From positions 1 through 10,134 of the forward strand of contig DAOUVA010000108.1 of assembly GCA_030667885.1 (NCBI GenBank): a DNA stretch of 10,134 bases, read 5' to 3'. Every line of letters begins with the position of its first letter. Within the stretch, counting starts at the first letter, position 1. Under the pieces are notes generated by a model. It was given only the letters and a program-made list of their open reading frames with translations. It searched no databases and was not told where the DNA came from. Below, piece after piece: positions 1 to 6,532 of this stretch. This DNA is from Phycisphaerae bacterium (GTDB lineage Bacteria > Planctomycetota > Phycisphaerae > Sedimentisphaerales > Anaerobacaceae). The position numbers and the translations under genes are program-made.

Positions 1-250
1 AAAACAAACCCAATCAAACCCAATTCAAAGCCAATTTTGACCTCTCAGCCCCCTATCAAAGCCAAAACAAACCCAATCCAAACCCAAACAAACCCAATCC
101 CCCCGGCCCACGCCACAGCTTCACCCAATGCGGCCCACGCCACCCAAAACCGCCTGCTGAATTAAGAAATTCTGCAAGGCAAAAAAATATAAATACGAAC
201 TCGCTAAACAAAAACAAACCCAATACAAACCCAATTCTGACCTCTCAGCC
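1..250. repeat. CAAACCCAAT dispersed intergenic repeat field
   Basis: The decamer CAAACCCAAT occurs perfectly six times (5-14, 15-24, 68-77, 89-98, 215-224, 226-235), with degenerate copies at 26-35, 57-66 and 79-88. The 14-mer AAAACAAACCCAAT begins three clusters (1, 64, 211). The first and last clusters are followed by a shared tail, CCAATTTTGACCTCTCAGCC at 31-50 and the same with one change at 231-250, exactly 200 bp apart. Between them the 12-mer GGCCCACGCCAC occurs twice (105-116 and 132-143). The array is irregular, has no uniform spacers and contains no convincing ORF. It looks like a dispersed, modular intergenic repeat family whose left end lies outside the window. Function is unknown. 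Confidence 0.75.
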
Positions 251-402
251 GCACCTCAAATCCAAAATTGCTGGCGCACATCTTTCTATGGCCGCGGGTA
301 TCGCTATGGTTTTACGAACTGTAAAACCCAGCCTTGCTGTCCGAATGAAAACGGCGATATAGAGCTTCAACGGCCACGGGATTATGCCGGCACCTTAGTC
401 CG
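251..402. other. Non-coding stretch between the repeats and the HU gene
   Basis: No supportable gene is visible here. The only clear structure is the perfect inverted repeat at 308-328. The stretch is the 3' flank of the minus-strand HU-like gene and probably contains the end of its transcript. Confidence 0.5.
308..328 (-). terminator. Perfect 8-bp hairpin downstream of the HU gene
   Basis: GGTTTTAC (308-315) and GTAAAACC (321-328) are perfect inverted complements around a 5-nt loop, 75 nt beyond the stop of the minus-strand HU-like gene. No T-tract follows on either strand, so it is not a classical intrinsic terminator. It may be a transcript-end hairpin or a protein-binding palindrome. The structure is certain, the role is not. 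Confidence 0.35.
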
Positions 403-720
403 TTACTTAGCCATGTCCTTGAGAGCTTTGAGAGCCCGGACCTTGATGACTTTGCGAGCGGGTTTGGCCGCAAAGACCTGCTCCTGCTTGGTGAAAGGGT
501 TGATGCCATTACGTTCGGGGGTGGCCGGCTTATGAATGACCACGATCTTCAGAAGACCCGGCAAAGCAAAGACGCCCGGGCCTTTCTTGCCCACGGCAGC
601 CTGGATCTGGCCTGAAAGGGCATCGAACACCGATGCCACCTGCTTGCGGGAAAGCTGCGTGGCCTCGGCGATGTTGGATAGAATCTCACTTTTCGTTGCG
701 GGTTTGGCACTATTTGTCAT
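403..720 (-). CDS. HU-family (HU/IHF-like) DNA-binding protein
   Basis: Encodes a 105-residue basic protein of the HU/IHF nucleoid-associated family, expected to bind and bend DNA non-specifically as a dimer. The N-terminal half (about residues 8-45: KSEILSNIAEATQLSRKQV onward) is the HU helical dimerisation segment. The middle (GVFALPGLLKIVV) corresponds to the first beta strands. The IHKPATPERNGINPFTKQE region is the DNA-embracing arm, with the family Asn-Pro pair whose proline intercalates between base pairs. The C-terminus (RALKALKDMAK) is lysine-rich. An ATG ten codons upstream (750) is open, but ATG 720 is preferred because AAGGAG stands 7-8 nt before it and HU proteins normally begin just before this helix. 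The arm sequence departs from E. coli HU, as in other divergent bacterial HU-like proteins. It is monocistronic with its own promoter. Family assignment is firm; whether it is the main HU or a specialised paralogue is not known. Confidence 0.9.
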   Translation of the reverse strand: MTNSAKPATKSEILSNIAEATQLSRKQVASVFDALSGQIQAAVGKKGPGVFALPGLLKIVVIHKPATPERNGINPFTKQEQVFAAKPARKVIKVRALKALKDMAK

Positions 721-801
721 TATGCTGCTCCTTAGTTTGGGATTTCCCATATAGCATTTATATTCCTGCTTAGCTACGCTGCCAAGCTTTTCAAGTCCGT
801 G

Positions 802-830
802 ATTATATTAAAATTCTCTTTCAGCTGCAA
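802..830 (-). promoter_or_regulatory. Sigma70-type promoter of the HU-like gene
   Basis: On the minus strand TTGCAG (825-830) is followed after exactly 17 nt by a perfect TATAAT (802-807), placing the transcription start near 795 and giving a 5' leader of about 75 nt. The -35 box matches consensus only in TTG. It lies within a 9-bp inverted repeat, ATTAAAATT (807-815) and AATTTTAAT (838-846), which brackets the -35 region and could be a regulator or autoregulatory HU site (inference). Confidence 0.6.
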
Positions 831-1160
831 TTGCTAAAATTTTAATGACCTTGTGGCCATAACAAGTGAGAAAAATCCATACAACCATCCTACAACACAA
901 CGCCTAAATAGCTCATAAAATCGCAAAAATTGCAAATCCATAAGACTTGTAATATCAAGAGCTTAGAAAATTTCAGAATTTAGTGAACGTTTTCAATATC
1001 CGATACTCCTTCCCGCGTCAGCAACATCCACTTGGCGTTGTTTTTGTATGACTTTTTATTCCAAAAACAGGTATCTCTTCCGGCTGTTACATCCTCCCAC
1101 ACACCTGCAGGGAGTACTGAAATACCATGGAGAAAACCAGAGGAACAGAGATCGTGAGGT

Positions 1161-1179
1161 GGGGAGGGGAAAGGGTGGG
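1161..1179 (+). other. G-quadruplex motif downstream of the dehydratase gene
   Basis: GGGGAGGGGAAAGGGTGGG has four runs of three or more G with loops of 1, 3 and 1 nt, which meets the standard intramolecular G4 rule with short, stabilising loops. It is about 53 nt past the stop of the minus-strand dehydratase gene and lies on that gene's template strand, so a folded G4 could stall RNA polymerase and help define the transcript end (inference). Confidence 0.6.
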
Positions 1180-1187
1180 ATTTTGGT

Positions 1188-1212
1188 GGAAGGCCGGTTT
1201 TTTTGGTCTTCC
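1188..1212 (-). terminator. Possible terminator hairpin of the dehydratase gene
   Basis: GGAAGGCC (1188-1195) pairs with GGTCTTCC (1205-1212) in an 8-bp stem with one G-T pair and a 9-nt loop containing seven T (A on the minus transcript). It begins about 20 nt past the dehydratase stop. A smaller hairpin, AAACC (1218-1222) with GGTTT (1229-1233), overlaps the stop codon. The minus-strand transcript has no U-run after the stem, so termination may depend on Rho or on the neighbouring G4 template block. Confidence 0.4.
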
Positions 1213-1231
1213 TTAATAAACCTTAACAGGT

Positions 1232-2692
1232 TTAGTCGTTTATGCCGGCAATTTGCTTTACCATCTTCTTACGCGCTTCGATGTCGAGCATTCTCGACAT
1301 CATGATTCTCTGAGCTTGTGGGGACCCGGCACCATGCATAGACTCAGTAAGATAACAAACTGCACCACACCCCAGACACATATTCTCAATAAAACGAAGA
1401 AGCCGAATTCTATTTTCAGTCGGCACAGACGAAACGCCCTTAAGATATTTCTCGAGATAAGGACCAACTTCAGAGTTTTTTAAGTCTTTTGCTGACGGCA
1501 GAGTTACCATAATACCACCGGCTATGTCCTGAAGCAGACGAGAGATTTCATACGGAAACCGGGTAACATTCTGTTTACAAACATTTGCGAGAAGAAGGTC
1601 AACAAGGAAATTTCCTGATGGTGTTTTTTCCCCCTGACAGGAACAGGCAATTCCACAGGCATATAAAGTTTCGTTAAGATGAATCATTTCCACAATTTTG
1701 TCTTTGATATGAGAAGCTTTCTCGGTGCCGTTGTATTCTGCTATCAATGCTGCAGCGCCTATCAATACATCTCCTACACCGACCTTACACCCGCCATAAC
1801 TTTGGCGATGATAACCCGCAAAAAGCTCCACGAGCGAGCCGCTGAATTCATATTCCCTGCACATGAAAACCCTTTTCCATGGCACGAATACATCATCAAA
1901 GACAATAAGTATCTCCTGTCCACCGTAGCAGACATTTCCTCTGTCTATTTCTCCACAGACGCCTTCTTCAAGTTTTCTTGTGTCCATTGATTGCCTGCCA
2001 TATATGTATACGATCCCTTTAGTCTCGACCGGCACCGCAAAGCTAACGGCATAATCCTTGTCTTGCTCTCTCATCGCAACAGTAGGCATTACGAGTATTT
2101 CATGTGAGTTAATACAGCCGGTCTGGTGGGCTTTGGCTACGCGGACAACAATCCCGTCCTTAGTTTCTTCAACGATATGAAGGTACATATCAGGGTCCGG
2201 CTGTTCACTTGGCCTAAGCCCTCTATCGCCTTTGACATCTGTCATTGCACCGTCAATAGTCAAATCTTCTTTTTGGACATATTCAACATAATCAAGAAAT
2301 CTCTTGTGGTAGCCAGTGCCTTTGGCCTGATCGATATCATATGCTACACTATATATGGAATTCATCGCATCCATACCAACACATCGCTGAAAGCAGCTGC
2401 AGGTTATCTGGCCCAGTGCTCTGAGCATCTTAACTTTACTGACCAGATCATCAGTGTTTTGATGAATATGAGTGAAACGATTGATCTTTTCGCCCGTAAG
2501 ATGAGAAGTTGCGGTCATCAAAGCCCTAAAATCATCTCTGTTTGCCAACTCATAGGTCATCGCAACCGAATTCACGGAAGGCCGGATAATGGGATGGTTT
2601 GCCGGGTCCTTGACCAGTTCCCCAAACATATATATTTTGAGTTCACGACCCTGCAAACTCTTGAGATATTCGTCTTTTGTCTTAATTGCCAT
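1232..2692 (-). CDS. abfD: 4-hydroxybutyryl-CoA dehydratase / vinylacetyl-CoA delta-isomerase
   Basis: A 486-residue member of the HpaB/AbfD flavoprotein family that dehydrates 4-hydroxybutyryl-CoA to crotonyl-CoA by a ketyl-radical mechanism using FAD and a [4Fe-4S] cluster. It closely resembles the remembered Clostridium aminobutyricum AbfD over its full length (MIRPS/IIRPS, VAMTYELA, DGAMTDPKGDRGL-like, FAGYHRQSYGGCKVGVGDV, TESMHGAGSPQAQRIM). All four cluster ligands are present: C100 and C104 (SCFQRC), H295 and C302 (YHRQSYGGC). Active-site candidates are Y299, E260 (GGQE), K303 and E450. This set separates it from 4-hydroxyphenylacetate 3-hydroxylases, which lack the cluster. Fifteen cysteines suggest an oxygen-sensitive cytoplasmic enzyme. 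Length is normal, close to 490. ATG 2692 has a modest purine-rich ribosome site (AAGGGA). It is divergent from an AMP-forming acyl-CoA ligase that could supply its substrate. Some family members act mainly as vinylacetyl-CoA isomerase, so the in vivo substrate is inferred. Confidence 0.93.
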   Translation of the reverse strand: MAIKTKDEYLKSLQGRELKIYMFGELVKDPANHPIIRPSVNSVAMTYELANRDDFRALMTATSHLTGEKINRFTHIHQNTDDLVSKVKMLRALGQITCSCFQRCVGMDAMNSIYSVAYDIDQAKGTGYHKRFLDYVEYVQKEDLTIDGAMTDVKGDRGLRPSEQPDPDMYLHIVEETKDGIVVRVAKAHQTGCINSHEILVMPTVAMREQDKDYAVSFAVPVETKGIVYIYGRQSMDTRKLEEGVCGEIDRGNVCYGGQEILIVFDDVFVPWKRVFMCREYEFSGSLVELFAGYHRQSYGGCKVGVGDVLIGAAALIAEYNGTEKASHIKDKIVEMIHLNETLYACGIACSCQGEKTPSGNFLVDLLLANVCKQNVTRFPYEISRLLQDIAGGIMVTLPSAKDLKNSEVGPYLEKYLKGVSSVPTENRIRLLRFIENMCLGCGAVCYLTESMHGAGSPQAQRIMMSRMLDIEARKKMVKQIAGIND

Positions 2693-2741
2693 TTTTGTCT
2701 CGTCCCTTTCTTCTCTTGTATAAGGGGTTTTAGTTTATCAG

Positions 2742-2770
2742 ATTATTGGACAAAAAGGTTAACTTGTCAA
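2742..2770 (-). promoter_or_regulatory. Near-consensus sigma70 promoter of the dehydratase gene
   Basis: Minus-strand TTGACA (2765-2770, perfect) is followed after 17 nt by AATAAT (2742-2747, five of six to TATAAT). The predicted transcription start is near 2735, leaving a leader of about 43 nt before ATG 2692. This is the best promoter match in the window. Confidence 0.7.
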
Positions 2771-2773
2771 GTT
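2761..2773. promoter_or_regulatory. Candidate operator palindrome over the dehydratase -35 box
   Basis: AACTTG-T-CAAGTT is a perfect 6+1+6 palindrome that contains the TTGACA -35 box of the minus-strand promoter and sits in the divergent region shared with the ligase gene. A repressor bound here would block polymerase at the dehydratase promoter and might also affect the ligase. No regulator gene is present nearby. The palindrome is seen; the operator role is inferred. Confidence 0.4.
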
Positions 2774-2817
2774 TGGGCATCTGAAACGATTTTCCTGGAA
2801 ACGCCATAAATATAGGG

Positions 2818-2823
2818 TATTAT
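2818..2823 (+). promoter_or_regulatory. Weak candidate -10 box for the ligase gene
   Basis: TATTAT (five of six to TATAAT) lies about 64 nt before the ligase start. The hexamer at 17-nt spacing, CTGGAA (2795-2800), matches the -35 consensus at only three positions, so this promoter is tentative and may need an activator. Confidence 0.28.
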
Positions 2824-2886
2824 ACGTCTCGTTTTGAATAGCATTGGAATATATTAAACTCATTTGCGACTTTGCGAGGTTTGACT

Positions 2887-4458
2887 TTGCCCAACAGTGC
2901 ATCGATTCTGGAAGATAGTGCCCGTGAGTATCCCGGCAAAACTGCCGTAATTCATGGGAAGCAGCAAACCACTTACGACCAGTTGCAAAAAAAGGTAAAT
3001 CAACTGGCAAACGGCCTTAAAGAACTGGGCATAAACAATGGCGACAGGGTCCTTATGGCTTGTCCAAATCAGTTGGAATTTTGTATAGCATACTTTGCCG
3101 TACTTAAGATTGGAGCAATAGCCGTTACTGTTAATATCCTGTGCAAACAAAGCGAGTTGGAATATTACCTTAAAGACACAACAGCTAAGGCCTTTCTTTG
3201 CACTCAGGGCACAGAGACACTTCCCATACTTCAACAGGGCAGAGCGGCATTTGAAGAAGTAGCTTCCTGCGAGTATTTTGTAGTTATCACGAACCTGGAC
3301 TCTTCCATATCCACCGATGGCTTTCAGAACCTCGAAGAGCTGATGAAAGATATGCCGTTCGAATGCCAAACACAAACCAAAACCGCTGATAATACGGCTG
3401 TTATACTTTATACTTCCGGAACAACAGGCAAACCCAAAGGAGCCGAAATTACCCACCGCAATATTCTTGTAAGTGCTGAGACTTTTCTAAATGCACAGCG
3501 AGTTACTTCGGATGATATTCACCTTGTGGCCCTACCATTATTCCATTGTTATTCTCAATCAGCTCAAATGGGCGCTGGTTTTCTTGCAGCCTCGACAATC
3601 GTACTCCTGCCAAGATTCGAACCCGACGCGGTTTTAAGGAAGTTTGAGCAGGAGAATGTCACACTATTTGCAGGCGTTCCAACCATGTACTGGTCTCTGC
3701 TCAATAAGACCAAAGCCGATGATTACGATATTGAGAAAATATCAAAGAATTTCAGGCTGGGCATGTTGGGCGGAGCAGCTATGCCTGTGGAGGTTTTACG
3801 CGGCTTTGAAGACAAGTTTGGCATTATAATTCTCGAAGCCTATGGCCTTACAGAGACGACGGCGGCAGGAACACTAAACCAGCTCGACAGGCCCAGGAAA
3901 GTAGGCTCTATCGGCATACCGCATCCGGGAATAACGATGCGCGTAGTTGATGAAGAAATGCAGGATGTCCCGACAGGTAAGCCGGGAGAACTTGTGGTCC
4001 AGGGTAGCTGCGTTATGAAAGGTTATTACAATGCTCCCGAAGAAACACAGCAGGCTTTCCGGGGAGGATGGCTCCATACCGGCGATGTTGCTGTTCAGGA
4101 TGAGGACGGGTATTTCTATATCGTCGACAGGCTCAAAGACATGATTATCAGAGGCGGATACAATGTCTATCCACGAGAAGTCGAGGAAAAACTTATAGAG
4201 CATCCGGACATTTCACTTGTTGCTGTGATAGGTGTCCCTCATGAGCAGTATGGCGAAGAGATTATGGCGTTTGCCATATTGAATGAAGGTGCAGCATGCA
4301 CAGCCGAGAACATTATTGAATGGTCTAAAAAGCGATTGGCAAACTACAAGTATCCACGTCACATTAAATTCGTCAAATCTTTACCTATGAGTGCTACAAA
4401 TAAGATTCTTAAACGAGAAATTCGGAGGATGCTTTCAGAAGGAGCTTTTGATTCATAA
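2887..4458 (+). CDS. AMP-forming acyl-CoA synthetase (class I adenylate-forming ligase)
   Basis: A cytoplasmic ligase of 523 residues that activates a carboxylic acid with ATP to an acyl-adenylate and then forms the CoA thioester. Adenylate-forming core motifs appear in order: the P-loop LYTSGTTGKPKGAEITHRN (about 174-192), EAYGLTETT (about 317-325), GWLHTGD (about 394-400), DRLKDMIIRGGYNVYPREVEE (about 414-434, the hinge region) and the C-terminal catalytic lysine region ATNKILKRE (about 503-511). Length is typical. No ATG is available near the start: TTG 2872 opens the frame, but TTG 2887 is preferred because GAGGT (2876-2880) lies 6 nt before it and the resulting MPNSASILEDSAREYPGKTA matches usual ligase N-termini. 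It is divergent from the 4-hydroxybutyryl-CoA dehydratase gene, so 4-hydroxybutyrate or another short hydroxy acid is a reasonable substrate guess. A medium- or long-chain fatty acid remains possible, as sequence alone does not fix acyl specificity. Confidence 0.9.
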   Translation: MPNSASILEDSAREYPGKTAVIHGKQQTTYDQLQKKVNQLANGLKELGINNGDRVLMACPNQLEFCIAYFAVLKIGAIAVTVNILCKQSELEYYLKDTTAKAFLCTQGTETLPILQQGRAAFEEVASCEYFVVITNLDSSISTDGFQNLEELMKDMPFECQTQTKTADNTAVILYTSGTTGKPKGAEITHRNILVSAETFLNAQRVTSDDIHLVALPLFHCYSQSAQMGAGFLAASTIVLLPRFEPDAVLRKFEQENVTLFAGVPTMYWSLLNKTKADDYDIEKISKNFRLGMLGGAAMPVEVLRGFEDKFGIIILEAYGLTETTAAGTLNQLDRPRKVGSIGIPHPGITMRVVDEEMQDVPTGKPGELVVQGSCVMKGYYNAPEETQQAFRGGWLHTGDVAVQDEDGYFYIVDRLKDMIIRGGYNVYPREVEEKLIEHPDISLVAVIGVPHEQYGEEIMAFAILNEGAACTAENIIEWSKKRLANYKYPRHIKFVKSLPMSATNKILKREIRRMLSEGAFDS

Positions 4459-4479
4459 GTATCACTAATCTGAAAAGCT
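4443..4479. terminator. Imperfect hairpin at the ligase/serine hydrolase convergence
   Basis: AGCTTTT (4443-4449) pairs with AAAAGCT (4473-4479), and inside it GATT (4450-4453) pairs with AATC (4467-4470) across a 2-nt bulge. It spans the ligase stop codon and ends 7 nt short of the stop of the oppositely oriented gene. No T-tract follows, so a bidirectional terminator role is only possible. Confidence 0.3.
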
Positions 4480-4486
4480 TGATGAG

Positions 4487-5782
4487 TTAATCTTCAATCG
4501 CCTGATAAGCCAGTGTCTTGAATGTGTAACCCACAACATGGTCGGTGGGCTTAACCTGGCTCATGTAAATACCTATCATCTGCTCCTCGAAATCAATCCA
4601 GAAATTGGTACTCGCTGCCCCGCCCCAGCTGATAGTACCTTCCGAGCCGATTGAGCCCATTTTGTCAGGCCCCGTATTAACCCTGAAACCCAGACCAAAA
4701 CCTGCTTCGGATATCTTCACCCACGAACCCCTGCAATCCTTGTTGATACCGATAAGGTGGTCCGACGCCATCAACTCAACACTCTTTCTGCTCAGAATTC
4801 GAACGTCCCCGAGCCTGCCTTTATTTAATATCATCTGGCAAAACCTCAAATAATCCCTCTGCGTCGAGACCAGCCCGCCCCCGCCCGAAAAATGCGTAGT
4901 AGGTTCAAGATAATTACGCGAAACTCCCGGCTTGGCAGGATATATCCTCTTTTCCCTGTCCAGCGAATAGATAGCTGCAAACCGGTGCTTCTTCTCCGGT
5001 GGAACATCAAAGGACGTGTCCCTCATATCGAGCGGCTTGAAAATTCGCTCCTGGAAAAACTCATCCAGCTCCATACCGGATATGACCTCGACAAGCCGCC
5101 CGAGAACATCTGTCGAAAGACCATATTCCCACGCAGTCCCCGGCTGATGCTTAAGTGGAAGCGTGCCGAGTTTTTTCACTGTATCTGCTATCGTCTTCTC
5201 ATCATCGCCCAGCACCTTCGCTTTTACATACATCTCGTCCACCTTCGAGGATGCAAAGAATCCGTAAGTCAAGCCCGATGTATGACGCAGCAGGTCGCGG
5301 ATAGCTATCTCCCGCTCCGCAGCCACAGTGGTAAACGTCTTCTCGCCTGTCGCCGGGTCTATCTTTTCAACTCCGACTTTAAGCCCTTTAAGCTCGGGAA
5401 TATATTTCGAGACCGGCTCGTAAAGGAAAAAACGCCCCTCTTCATAAAGCATCATAACAGCCGTACTGGTAATCGGCTTGGTCATCGAATAGATGCGAAA
5501 GATTGTATCTTCTTCCATAGGCAGCCCGTTTTTCACATCACGCATACCGAATGTTTTAAAATACCCCACCTTCCCATTGCGGGCGATAATCGCTGAAGCT
5601 CCGGCAACTCTTTTTTCACCAAGATATTGTTGTATGACCCTATCGACCTGTTCAAGACGTTCAGCGGACAGGCCCACTGACTCCGGAGATGCAATGCTTA
5701 TCTCATGCTGCTGGCACCCGGATAAAACAAACACACCAATCAATAAAACTGCTACTGTTGCAAGACGATAATAATGTTTCAT
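4487..5782 (-). CDS. Lipoprotein serine hydrolase, beta-lactamase class C / family VIII esterase type
   Basis: A 431-residue envelope protein of the beta-lactamase-related serine hydrolase family (class C beta-lactamases, DD-peptidases, family VIII esterases). Residues 1-22 form a signal peptide ending in the lipobox LSGC, so C23 should be lipidated. Q24 rather than Asp follows, which by the E. coli rule predicts outer-membrane sorting. The catalytic SxxK is S99-M-T-K102 (IYSMTKPI). The second motif is Y220 in WEYGLSTDVLGRL, where canonical class C enzymes have YxN. The third motif is WGG (386-388) instead of KTG, as in esterase-like members. These differences argue for an esterase or peptidase rather than true antibiotic resistance. 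ATG 5782 is preceded by AGGAG at good spacing. It stands alone, convergent with the ligase gene. Natural substrate is unknown. Confidence 0.88.
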   Translation of the reverse strand: MKHYYRLATVAVLLIGVFVLSGCQQHEISIASPESVGLSAERLEQVDRVIQQYLGEKRVAGASAIIARNGKVGYFKTFGMRDVKNGLPMEEDTIFRIYSMTKPITSTAVMMLYEEGRFFLYEPVSKYIPELKGLKVGVEKIDPATGEKTFTTVAAEREIAIRDLLRHTSGLTYGFFASSKVDEMYVKAKVLGDDEKTIADTVKKLGTLPLKHQPGTAWEYGLSTDVLGRLVEVISGMELDEFFQERIFKPLDMRDTSFDVPPEKKHRFAAIYSLDREKRIYPAKPGVSRNYLEPTTHFSGGGGLVSTQRDYLRFCQMILNKGRLGDVRILSRKSVELMASDHLIGINKDCRGSWVKISEAGFGLGFRVNTGPDKMGSIGSEGTISWGGAASTNFWIDFEEQMIGIYMSQVKPTDHVVGYTFKTLAYQAIED

Positions 5783-5874
5783 AGTAATTCTCCTGTGAAT
5801 GTGTTTTATTTGGTGTGAAAAATGTATACTATTCGCAGCAGATTTTAAAGCCTTTTCGGTGAAATATTTTTAGA

Positions 5875-5903
5875 TTGAAATTAGTCCCAATTGATGTAAT
5901 TAT
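5875..5903 (+). promoter_or_regulatory. Candidate promoter of the membrane protein/symporter unit
   Basis: TTGAAA (5875-5880, five of six) and AATTAT (5898-5903, four of six) are separated by 17 nt, about 90 nt before the TTG start at 5993. It lies in the 210-bp divergent gap with the serine hydrolase gene. No convincing minus-strand promoter was found in that gap. Confidence 0.38.
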
Positions 5904-5992
5904 ATGGCACAAATGGACAACACAGCAGTGATGTTTCCTTTCGATGCGGTCGCTTCCACGAAAAAACAAAGAATTTCGCTTAGAGGTTTGAA

Positions 5993-6532
5993 TTGAACAC
6001 AAAACTTGCCTGGCTTCTCTTGGTACTGCTTCTTGCAACGTGTATCCTGCTCGCAATTACGGTATCAATCCCCCCCAAACCCGATGGATTCGATTTCACC
6101 CATCCCGACTATCCGACAATGCAGCGCGCCCCCGACGGCGCCGAACGTCACGGCCCCATACTATGGCTCGGCCTGGCTTTCGCCGTCCTGCAGTTCTGTA
6201 TTTTCACCTCCCTGATAGCCCTTAGTCTCAACAAGCAGGGCAGGTTAAGAACATTCAAAAAACCTCTTTTTGCGGCTCTTTTGTTAAATGTCAGTGTCTT
6301 CATCCTGATGACCTTTGCATACTTGATATACGCCCGCGACGGAACAGGGCCGCTCATCGCCTCGTTCCCATGGCCGACCGCCCTGATGCTCTACGGCGTA
6401 TGGCCAATGCAAATCATTTTTGTCATTATTTATGTACGGTATTACGACAAGGGTATCTTTACTCCCGAAGACGAACAGAAATTTCAGGCACTCCTCCGGG
6501 CACGCCGCGAGCATACAGGGGAAGCAAACTGA
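5993..6532 (+). CDS. Four-helix membrane protein, probable symporter partner
   Basis: I do not recognise the family. The 179-residue protein has four likely membrane segments (about 5-25, 56-79, 91-113 and 127-151), a loop rich in Pro, Asp and aromatic residues after the first (26-55) and a charged C-terminal tail (YYDKGIFTPEDEQKFQALLRARRE) that looks like a cytoplasmic helix. The start is TTG 5993, supported by AGAGGT 5 nt upstream; no ATG gives a comparable N-terminus. Its stop TGA shares one base with the ATG of the following symporter (TGATG), which implies translational coupling and a stoichiometric or assembly relation. Small membrane proteins encoded before sodium/solute symporters are known in other families (for example DUF485 and DUF4212 proteins), but homology to those was not recognised. 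A symporter-subunit role is inference from position. Confidence 0.8.
   Translation: MNTKLAWLLLVLLLATCILLAITVSIPPKPDGFDFTHPDYPTMQRAPDGAERHGPILWLGLAFAVLQFCIFTSLIALSLNKQGRLRTFKKPLFAALLLNVSVFILMTFAYLIYARDGTGPLIASFPWPTALMLYGVWPMQIIFVIIYVRYYDKGIFTPEDEQKFQALLRARREHTGEAN

Larger units (their letters stand above)
850..1231. other. Non-coding region between the HU promoter and the dehydratase gene
   Basis: This stretch of about 380 bp is AT-rich on the left and G-rich on the right. I find no ORF with a ribosome-binding site, no tRNA and no repeat copies of the left-edge family. An 85-codon plus-strand ORF starting at 1048 runs into the dehydratase antisense strand and is not supported. The right end holds the G-quadruplex motif (1161-1179) and hairpins (1188-1212 and 1218-1233) in the 3' flank of the dehydratase gene. 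Confidence 0.5.

Noticed and set aside
1..98. Possible CRISPR array from repeated CAAACCCAAT units
   Set aside because: Units are about 10 bp, partly adjacent and irregularly spaced, with no uniform spacers, no dyad-containing repeat of normal length and no cas genes.
721..750. Ten-codon N-terminal extension of the HU-like protein
   Set aside because: ATG 720 has a strong AAGGAG site just upstream, and that site would lie inside the coding region if the upstream ATG were used.
1048..1305. 85-codon plus-strand ORF between the HU and dehydratase genes
   Set aside because: No ribosome-binding site is seen, it runs into the antisense of the dehydratase 3' end and it crosses the G4 and hairpin region; composition is not protein-like.
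1232..2692. Annotation as 4-hydroxyphenylacetate 3-monooxygenase (HpaB)
   Set aside because: The same superfamily, but the four [4Fe-4S] ligands C100, C104, H295 and C302 and the full-length resemblance to AbfD point to 4-hydroxybutyryl-CoA dehydratase.
2126..2809. 227-codon plus-strand ORF
   Set aside because: It is wholly or mostly antisense to the well-supported dehydratase gene, and its protein shows no recognisable family features.
4892..5596. 234-codon plus-strand ORF
   Set aside because: It is antisense to the serine hydrolase gene, whose SxxK, lipobox and ribosome site are clear; the product looks like reverse-frame noise.
6370..6531. 54-codon N-terminal extension of the symporter
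   Set aside because: It overlaps the preceding membrane protein gene in another frame, and the PutP-like N-terminus begins at ATG 6532, which forms a typical coupled TGATG junction.
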